Shown here one piece after another: positions 1-5,259 of a DNA stretch of 5,259 nt. The notes under the pieces were generated by a model, which was given only the letters and a program-made list of their open reading frames with translations, was not told the DNA's origin and ran no database searches. Position 1 is the stretch's first letter; the number at the start of each line of letters is the position of its first letter. The translations under genes and the position numbers were made by a program. Source of the DNA: Cytophagia bacterium (GTDB taxonomy: Bacteria; Bacteroidota; Bacteroidia; Cytophagales; Cyclobacteriaceae); assembly GCA_013373005.1 (NCBI GenBank), contig JABXIP010000520.1, positions 1-5,259 on the forward strand, read 5' to 3'.

Positions 1-2495
1 GGGTGAATCTTTACATCTATAGAAGTGCCATTTCTATTAAGCGTAAGACTTACTTCTTCATCTATTGAAGGTTTAGAGAGGTAATACTCTCTATTCATTC
101 CTGGATCCACAGGCTCACCGTTAATGGCGGTAATCACGTCACCCACTTGTATATTTTTGTCGGAAAAATCTGCGGGGCCTTCGGCCACTACGTGGGTAAT
201 TTCATAAGGATTGTCATTGCTATACATCAAACCCAAATTCAAACTGGTGCTGCCATAGAAAGTGCTTTCATCTCTTCCGAAGGAGCTAAAGCCCATATGT
301 GAAGAATTCAGTTCGCCCAATAAGTCATTCAATAGCGTTCTTAACTCTCTTCTGGAGTTCAGGTAAGGGAGGAACTTGGCATACTGGGTTTTCAAATCGT
401 CCCAGTCTTCACCATGGAAGGTTTCGTTGTAGAAGTTTTGCTCAACGCCTGCCCAGGTTTCGTAATAGATTTGGTTGAACTCGCTTCTAAGTGATCTACG
501 GAAGTTGTACTTGATGTCAATGTTCGTAAGCTTTTTACTACCGAGGTTGAGTTTGCTGATCTGTCCCCCGTTATTAACATACAGGTTCTGCTTCACCTGA
601 ATTATTCCGCCAGCTCTTCCGGAGCCATCTATTTTTTCGGTCTTGGCTCTTTCGAAAGGCTCGAGCGTTGTCACCCAAAGTGAACGCTGAGCTTCATCGT
701 GATTGGAAGAATACACAATCTGAGTCTTATCTCCTGACTTCACTACGTATGGTGCGCTTTGGCTACCGAAGCTTGGGCCAATATGCTCAAGTTGACGTAA
801 TATGTCGGCTTCAAAATCGATGTTCGTTACTGGCCCTTCGTCTTTCTTTCCCTCAGCCTTCTCTTCCTTTTTCTCTTCTTTCTTTTCCTCAAAAACCTTG
901 GCTAGCTCATCAGATTTAAATTCTCCCTCTTGGCGAATAAGCGGAATGCGGTAAATGCGGCCGTTCTGTAATCCATATGGATAGCTTGGCTGGGTACGAT
1001 TGCTTTCAAAATAAATGTACTTGCCTTCTGGCCCCCAGAATGGATTGGTTTCCGGAACACCCGTTTTGGTATAGTTATGAATGGCCTTGGCTGCAATGTC
1101 ATAGATGTAGATGTCTTCCTCAAAATCGTTGCGAACAGTGAAGGTTAGGTACTTACCGTCAGGTGAAAAGCGAGGTTGAGGATTGTATAAGCCCCATAGC
1201 TCTTCATTGGCAACGGTTTCACTTTTCAAAGTCTCCAGATCTATCAGTCGAACCTCATTGCGGCCGCTGTAATAGGCGCCCGTAGTTAAATCGGCATTGA
1301 GCTCAAGGTTGCGGTCGGCACCTAAGTCATTGGTGAGCTGTTTTTCACCAGTTCCAGTGGCGGCATCAATGGTAAAGAGGTTGGTATATCCCCCAACGGT
1401 TTGGGTGTAAAGCAATGTCTTATTGTCCTTAAGCCACTTTACCTCAACCACTCTTTCTTCAGCCCTTGTTTTGAGTTGCTTAACAAACTTTCCAGAGATG
1501 TCTGAAACAAAGAGTTCGCCACGGCTCACGAAGGCCAGCTTCTTTTCGTCTTGAGAAACATCGAAAGCCGAAATATTTCTATCCGTTGAGAATTCCTGCT
1601 CCTGAGCCAGTGTATTATTCTGGAAGATGGAAATATTTACTTTCTGGCTTTTCTTGGCAGCTACATCGTATAAATAAACCTGATAGTCTTTCTCAAATAC
1701 CACAAAGCCGCCATTGGCATTTACCTGCGGGTCTTTGATTGATGTCTTGAAATTCGTGAGCCTTGTTTTGTTGCCATTTACAAATCCATAAAGATTGTAT
1801 TGTCCGTTAGGTTCGTCTGAAGCAAAGTAAATCTTGCCGTTTTTATCAATGGTGCTCCATAGGTCTTTTCCTTCATAGTCAGTCAGCTCGGAATACTCGC
1901 CTGTATGCATATTGAAGGTTTTAATATCTGGGTTGAATGCTCCTTTGTAGCGCTTACGATGCACCTGATTGCTGCTTTCCCAGCTTTCGTTAAAGAACAC
2001 TCTCCCATCAGGGTGAATGGCTAGGTTGTGAGCCCAATTGAAAAAGTGATCGAACAAGCGTTTTGGAGTTCGACCCTGAATATCGATAGTATAGGCTGCC
2101 AATCGGTTGTATCTGCCTGAGCGGAAATAGATGGTTTTGCTGTCCCAAGACCAGGTCTCAACCCTATCGTCTGAAGAGTTAAAGGTGAGTTGCTTTATTT
2201 CTCCACCATTGATGGGCATCAGGTAGATATCGGCATTGCCATACTGGTTCGATGAAAAGGCAATCCATTTTCCATCTGGACTTACTCTTGCAAATTCTTC
2301 CACACCATCCATACCGGTTAGGCGAGTGGCGGTTCCTCCCTGGCTACTGACCTTCCAAAGGTCGCTGTCGTAAGAGAAAACAATTTCGCTGCCATCGGGT
2401 GTTAGGGCAGGAGAAGAAGTAAAATAAACATCTTGTTGTGCCAAAGCCGAGAAAGTGAGCATTAGGCATAAACCAGTTAGAATAGATTTAGTCAT
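1..2495 (-). CDS. Tricorn-like periplasmic serine peptidase (S41 family), 3' end outside window
   Basis: Likely a secreted tricorn-protease homologue that cleaves short peptides. The frame is open from an ATG at 2495 to the left edge (831 codons); an in-frame TAA at 2514-2516 makes this ATG the natural start. Residues 1-19 form a Sec signal peptide (MTKSILTGLC..., cleavage after ALA). Residues 20 to about 650 are beta-propeller sequence with recurrent TolB/WD40-like turns: SPDGKWIAF (72-80), HPDGRVFF (161-168), SPDGKYLTF (444-452), GPEGKYIYF (488-496). A Lys/Glu-rich stretch (536-551) interrupts the second propeller. The C1 helical domain follows (about 660-740), with HGEDWD (694-699) and GELNSSHMGF (727-736); S732-H733 match the Ser745-His746 pair of Thermoplasma tricorn, the His being catalytic. 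A PDZ domain begins near 745, with GDVITAING at 785-793. Family members are about 1,050-1,100 residues, so the C2 domain with the nucleophilic Ser and the Glu lies outside. Activity is therefore probable, not shown. Confidence 0.93.
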   Translation of the reverse strand, partial: MTKSILTGLCLMLTFSALAQQDVYFTSSPALTPDGSEIVFSYDSDLWKVSSQGGTATRLTGMDGVEEFARVSPDGKWIAFSSNQYGNADIYLMPINGGEIKQLTFNSSDDRVETWSWDSKTIYFRSGRYNRLAAYTIDIQGRTPKRLFDHFFNWAHNLAIHPDGRVFFNESWESSNQVHRKRYKGAFNPDIKTFNMHTGEYSELTDYEGKDLWSTIDKNGKIYFASDEPNGQYNLYGFVNGNKTRLTNFKTSIKDPQVNANGGFVVFEKDYQVYLYDVAAKKSQKVNISIFQNNTLAQEQEFSTDRNISAFDVSQDEKKLAFVSRGELFVSDISGKFVKQLKTRAEERVVEVKWLKDNKTLLYTQTVGGYTNLFTIDAATGTGEKQLTNDLGADRNLELNADLTTGAYYSGRNEVRLIDLETLKSETVANEELWGLYNPQPRFSPDGKYLTFTVRNDFEEDIYIYDIAAKAIHNYTKTGVPETNPFWGPEGKYIYFESNRTQPSYPYGLQNGRIYRIPLIRQEGEFKSDELAKVFEEKKEEKKEEKAEGKKDEGPVTNIDFEADILRQLEHIGPSFGSQSAPYVVKSGDKTQIVYSSNHDEAQRSLWVTTLEPFERAKTEKIDGSGRAGGIIQVKQNLYVNNGGQISKLNLGSKKLTNIDIKYNFRRSLRSEFNQIYYETWAGVEQNFYNETFHGEDWDDLKTQYAKFLPYLNSRRELRTLLNDLLGELNSSHMGFSSFGRDESTFYGSTSLNLGLMYSNDNPYEITHVVAEGPADFSDKNIQVGDVITAINGEPVDPGMNREYYLSKPSIDEEVSLTLNRNGTSIDVKIH
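843..890 (-). repeat. Low-complexity Lys/Glu linker (polypurine on the coding strand)
   Basis: Codons 536-551 of the tricorn-like peptidase encode an almost pure run of Glu and Lys (EEKKEEKKEEKAEGKK). On the plus strand this gives an unbroken run of 34 pyrimidines at 857-890, and only two purines (855-856) within 841-890. It is probably a flexible, charged, solvent-exposed loop inserted into the second beta-propeller; similar charged insertions occur in other bacterial tricorn homologues. The tract could be prone to slippage, but the frame is intact across it here. Confidence 0.75.
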
Positions 2496-2595
2496 AGGGT
2501 TAGCATTTACCGATTAATCAAATAGCCGTTTGTTATTATTGGGAAAAGAGACTTCATTCGTCTTTTGGACCCGTTTGGCAACTGAACGATTGATC
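2496..2595. promoter_or_regulatory. Divergent intergenic region between peptidase and TonB-dependent receptor
   Basis: This 100-bp gap separates two divergently transcribed genes, so it should contain the start signals for both, unless a promoter lies within a coding region. No exact copy of the Bacteroidota -7 element TAnnTTTG is visible on either strand; only partial matches occur (TTTG at 2529-2532 and around 2564-2567 on plus, and TATTTG near 2518-2523 on minus). No purine-rich Shine-Dalgarno sequence precedes either ATG, which is usual in this phylum. A four-codon ORF on the minus strand (2506-2492) overlaps the peptidase start. No strong hairpin was seen. The regulatory role is inferred from gene layout only. 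Confidence 0.45.
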
Positions 2596-4857
2596 ATGAA
2601 TTTAAGAAGATATTGCCTAATCATATTGGTTTGCATTTGCGCTTTTACACCATTGGTTGTCTACGGGCAAACCCTAACCATTCTCAATGAACAGCTGAAG
2701 CCTATTGAAGCCGCCACAGTAAGCAATGAAACCGGTGAGCTTTGGGTGACTGATGCAACTGGGGTGGTAAACCTGAACCTCGATGCTGAACAACAGTTGA
2801 CGATTCAGCATGTAAACTATTTATCCAAGTCTATACGCTGGAAGCCAGGGCAATCTGCACAAGTAGTTCTTGAGGCCAATGTGAAAAGCCTCGATGAAGT
2901 GGTTGTTGAGGGATTTACAGACAATGAGAAGCTTTCCAAAATGGCTGGTAGTGTGGCTAAACTGGAGCCCAAAGACTTAAATCGCTTCGATAATTTTTCG
3001 CTGGTTTCTTCAGTGAATACTATTCCCGGAGTACAGTTTGAAGAAAGAGCAGGAGCGAGTTATAGGGTTTCTATTCGCGGAAGCTCCATTCGATCGCCAT
3101 TTGGTGTGAGGAATGTGAAGGTCTATTGGAATGGAATTCCGTTTACTGAACCGGGAGGAAATACCTTTCTCAACCTGCTCGATATGGCCAATATGAGCGA
3201 TGTTGAGATTATCAAAGGGCCATCGTCCAGTGCTTATGGTGCAGGAAATGGCGGAGTGATTAAGCTAAAGAGCACGAATCTTGCACAGCTCTCTAACGCC
3301 ACAATGGTTGGAGTAACTGGGGGTTCTTATGGAAACTTCCGTTCCAATGTTTCATCTAATTGGTTGGGAGAAAAAACCAGCATTACCGGAAAATATGCCT
3401 TCCAAAACTCGGACGGTTATCGCGATCATAACCAAATGCAGCGACATACTGCTGAGTTGGATCTCATCCACTTTGCCAATAATGAGAAGACATACACCGC
3501 TTCTATGCTGTATTCAGATATCTTCTATGAAATTCCCGGAGGGCTGAACCCAACCCAATTGGCAGACAATAGAAGGCAAGCCCGACCGGGTAGCGAAGCC
3601 TATAATGCCTCAATAGACCATCAGTATTTCATAGTCAAAGTCGGACAGGAATATGAGTTTTCTTCCAGCTTCAGAAGCGATGTGAATGCTTACTTCTACA
3701 CCAGAAACTTCGAAAACCCATTCAATCTGGATTATAAGAGAGATAAAGAGCACAGCTACGGTTTTAGGGCTCAGCTGGAAAATGACTTTCAGCTTTTGGG
3801 AAGAACCTCTTCCGCAACTTATGGCAATGAGTTTCAGTTGGCCAATTTGGATGGGAAGAATTTTGGCAATGTGGCCGGTGTAGCCGACACCATTCGTTTT
3901 CACGACAAGCTCTCCAATGAAATCTCATTTTGGTTTGCCGATGTGAAGCTGAATCTAACGGAAGATATCAAGCTCACCATGGGAGCCAGCCTGAACCATA
4001 TCGTTTACAGAATCAACCGCGTTGAGGATGAAATTAGCCAGATGCCGGGTAAGGTTACGAAGGAATTCAAAAGGGTTTTTAGTCCGCGGGTGGCTATCAG
4101 CAAATCTTGGGGTGAACACTTCAGCACCCATTTCTCTGTTTCGAAAGGGTTTTCTCCTCCAACCACAACGGAGATTAGAACCAATGAAGGAACCATCAAC
4201 AGTGGGCTGGAACCGGAGGTAGGTACCAATTATGAACTGAACCTAAGGGGTTCAACAGTAAACAGTCGACTCTCATACGATGTGGCATTTTTCATGTTCA
4301 ACCTGAATGAATCTATTACTACAGAAACCGATGGAAATGGGGTGGTGCTTTTTAGAAACTCAGGTCAAATAGATCAGAAAGGAGTGGAGGCTACTTTGCA
4401 GTGGAATTGGTTGGCCAATAGCACTGGAAGCTTTGAAACGCTGAATAGCCGTTTGGCTCTTACCCATCACGATTTTGAGTTCAAGAATTTTATTGATGGA
4501 GGTGACGATTTGAGCGGTAATGCTTTAACCGGAACTGCCCCGAATGTGGTTTCATTCATGACAGATTTTAGCCTTAGAAGCGGGCTCTATGCCAACTTCA
4601 CCTTTCAATATTCTGATGAGATTCCTCTCAACGATGAGAATACAGTTTACTCAGAAGCCTATCAGGTTTTTCACACAAGAATGGGCTACATAAAAGGAAC
4701 TCCTAAGATAGATTATGAGTTTTTCGCAGGGGTTAACAACCTCTTTAATGAAGAATATAGCCTGGGGAACGACCTCAATGCTTTCGGCCAAAGATATTTT
4801 CAGCCGGCACCTGAGAGAAGTTTTTATATAGGCTTAAACCTGAAATTCAAACATTGA
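2596..4857 (+). CDS. TonB-dependent outer-membrane receptor, FecA-like
   Basis: A complete 753-residue outer-membrane active transporter, energised by TonB-ExbBD. The ATG at 2596 is chosen because it directly begins a signal peptide (MNLRRYCLIILVCICAF..., likely cleaved after VYG, residue 24). Residues 25 to about 95 resemble the carboxypeptidase-regulatory-like domain common on Bacteroidota receptors. LDEVVV (99-104) is the probable TonB-box-like segment. The plug follows (about 113-227), with VSIRGSS near 158-164 and VEIIKGPSSSAYGAGNGGVIKL near 203-224. The rest is a 22-strand-type barrel, with GFSPPTTTEIR (518-528), GLEPEVGTNYELNLRG after it, and a C-terminal LFNEEY (716-721) and RYFQPAPERS (733-742). 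These barrel motifs resemble receptors for ferric siderophores or ferric citrate, but the ligand cannot be read from sequence. There is no STN signalling domain, so it is unlikely to signal to an anti-sigma factor, and no SusD partner adjoins it, which argues against a SusC-type glycan importer. The chain ends in KFKH, not in the usual terminal aromatic residue. Confidence 0.93.
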   Translation: MNLRRYCLIILVCICAFTPLVVYGQTLTILNEQLKPIEAATVSNETGELWVTDATGVVNLNLDAEQQLTIQHVNYLSKSIRWKPGQSAQVVLEANVKSLDEVVVEGFTDNEKLSKMAGSVAKLEPKDLNRFDNFSLVSSVNTIPGVQFEERAGASYRVSIRGSSIRSPFGVRNVKVYWNGIPFTEPGGNTFLNLLDMANMSDVEIIKGPSSSAYGAGNGGVIKLKSTNLAQLSNATMVGVTGGSYGNFRSNVSSNWLGEKTSITGKYAFQNSDGYRDHNQMQRHTAELDLIHFANNEKTYTASMLYSDIFYEIPGGLNPTQLADNRRQARPGSEAYNASIDHQYFIVKVGQEYEFSSSFRSDVNAYFYTRNFENPFNLDYKRDKEHSYGFRAQLENDFQLLGRTSSATYGNEFQLANLDGKNFGNVAGVADTIRFHDKLSNEISFWFADVKLNLTEDIKLTMGASLNHIVYRINRVEDEISQMPGKVTKEFKRVFSPRVAISKSWGEHFSTHFSVSKGFSPPTTTEIRTNEGTINSGLEPEVGTNYELNLRGSTVNSRLSYDVAFFMFNLNESITTETDGNGVVLFRNSGQIDQKGVEATLQWNWLANSTGSFETLNSRLALTHHDFEFKNFIDGGDDLSGNALTGTAPNVVSFMTDFSLRSGLYANFTFQYSDEIPLNDENTVYSEAYQVFHTRMGYIKGTPKIDYEFFAGVNNLFNEEYSLGNDLNAFGQRYFQPAPERSFYIGLNLKFKH

Positions 4858-4858
4858 T

Positions 4859-5259
4859 ATGACAAAGTTCGATACCGCTGCCGTTAACGATTTAATAAGA
4901 AACAGAAGATCCATTTTCCTTGCACAATTCACCGATGAGCCTGTTGATGATGCCATTATTAAAGATATGCTGGAGAATGCCAATTGGGCGCCAACACATA
5001 AGCTTACAGAACCGTGGAGGTTTGTAGTCTTTAAGGGTGAGGGGCGTAAGAAACTGGCCGAATTCCAGTCTGAACTTTACAAAGAAGTTTCCACCCGAAA
5101 TGGAAGATTCAATGAGGCTACTTATGAGAAGTTTGGAAAGAATCCTTTGATGGCCTCGCATATTATTGCCATTGGTATGAAGCGTGATGAAAGAGGCTTT
5201 TTGCCTGAGATGGAAGAAATTGCCGCGGTGTCAATGGCAGTTCAAAATATGTACCTCAC
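4859..5259 (+). CDS. YdjA-like FMN-dependent nitroreductase family protein, 3' end outside window
   Basis: The first 133 codons of a nitroreductase-fold flavoprotein, expected to be a cytoplasmic FMN-binding homodimer that uses NAD(P)H to reduce nitro, quinone or similar compounds; the physiological substrate is unknown. Evidence: no signal peptide; the N-terminal helix carries RNRRSIF (14-20), with the RRS typical of the FMN-phosphate-binding site; NWAPTHKLTEPWRFVVF (42-58) followed by KGEGRKKLAEF (59-69) closely follows the pattern in E. coli YdjA (PDHK..QPW.F.V..GEGR); and EEIAAVSMAVQNMYL (119-133) is the central dimer-interface helix of the family. About 55-65 residues should remain beyond the window. 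The ATG at 4859 lies one base after the upstream receptor's TGA, and no Shine-Dalgarno sequence is visible, so translation probably depends on ribosomes finishing the receptor. Family assignment is firm; the link to receptor function is inference. Confidence 0.9.
   Translation, partial: MTKFDTAAVNDLIRNRRSIFLAQFTDEPVDDAIIKDMLENANWAPTHKLTEPWRFVVFKGEGRKKLAEFQSELYKEVSTRNGRFNEATYEKFGKNPLMASHIIAIGMKRDERGFLPEMEEIAAVSMAVQNMYL

Noticed and set aside
668..919. 83-codon plus-strand ORF
   Set aside because: It lies antisense within the uninterrupted tricorn-like coding frame, which has clear domain motifs; the translated product has no recognisable features.
392..1123. Short minus-strand ORFs of 62 and 73 codons (392-580 and 902-1123)
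   Set aside because: Both are in frames different from the long peptidase frame on the same strand and are fully contained in it.
2530..2595. Upstream extension of the receptor from a TTG start at 2530
   Set aside because: It would put 22 residues with several charged positions ahead of a clear signal peptide that begins at the ATG at 2596. The ATG start gives a normal Sec signal.
2496..2595. Bacteroidota-type promoter (TTG spaced about 19-20 bases from TAnnTTTG)
   Set aside because: Only TTTG fragments are present on each strand; none has both the TA pair at the right position and a well-spaced upstream element, so no specific promoter is called.
3329..4229. Several 65-97-codon ORFs on both strands inside the receptor gene
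   Set aside because: They are shadows of the receptor's reading frame, with no start signal or recognisable domain of their own.
4855..4861. Terminator between receptor and nitroreductase
   Set aside because: Only one base separates the genes and no GC-rich hairpin with a T-run is visible around the receptor stop codon.
4892..5161. 89-codon minus-strand ORF
   Set aside because: It is antisense to the nitroreductase, whose conserved FMN-binding and helix motifs show that the plus strand is coding.

Overview
The window looks like ordinary chromosomal DNA from a member of the Bacteroidota. The evidence is an outer-membrane TonB-dependent receptor whose N-terminal extension is a carboxypeptidase-regulatory-like fold followed by an LDEVVV segment, a secreted tricorn-type peptidase, no clear Shine-Dalgarno sequence ahead of any of the three genes, and a moderate GC content (estimated by eye at about 45%). 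I cannot place it more finely than the phylum; a Cytophagales- or Flavobacteria-like marine or soil bacterium is a guess.

Layout: (1) 1-2495, minus strand: one uninterrupted reading frame of 831 codons that leaves the window at its left edge. It encodes the N-terminal three quarters of an exported tricorn-protease homologue: signal peptide, beta-propeller region, C1 helical domain with the catalytic histidine, and most of the PDZ domain. (2) 2496-2595: a 100-bp divergent intergenic region that must hold the 5' regions of both flanking genes; no promoter could be assigned with confidence. (3) 2596-4857, plus strand: a complete 753-residue TonB-dependent receptor resembling the FecA-like siderophore/iron-citrate group. 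(4) 4859-5259, plus strand: the first 133 codons of a YdjA-like FMN nitroreductase, starting one base after the receptor's stop codon and so probably co-transcribed and translationally coupled with it.

How they fit together: the receptor imports an unknown ligand across the outer membrane with TonB energy, and the nitroreductase is the only gene visibly coupled to it. The peptidase is transcribed in the opposite direction and would act in the periplasm or at the cell surface on peptides; its link to the receptor may be no more than adjacency. I did not see mobile elements, CRISPR repeats, structural RNA genes or toxin/defence genes. I found no convincing undescribed system; the observations worth a second look are modest (the coupled receptor-nitroreductase pair, a four-codon upstream ORF overlapping the peptidase start, and a long polypyrimidine tract inside the peptidase gene).
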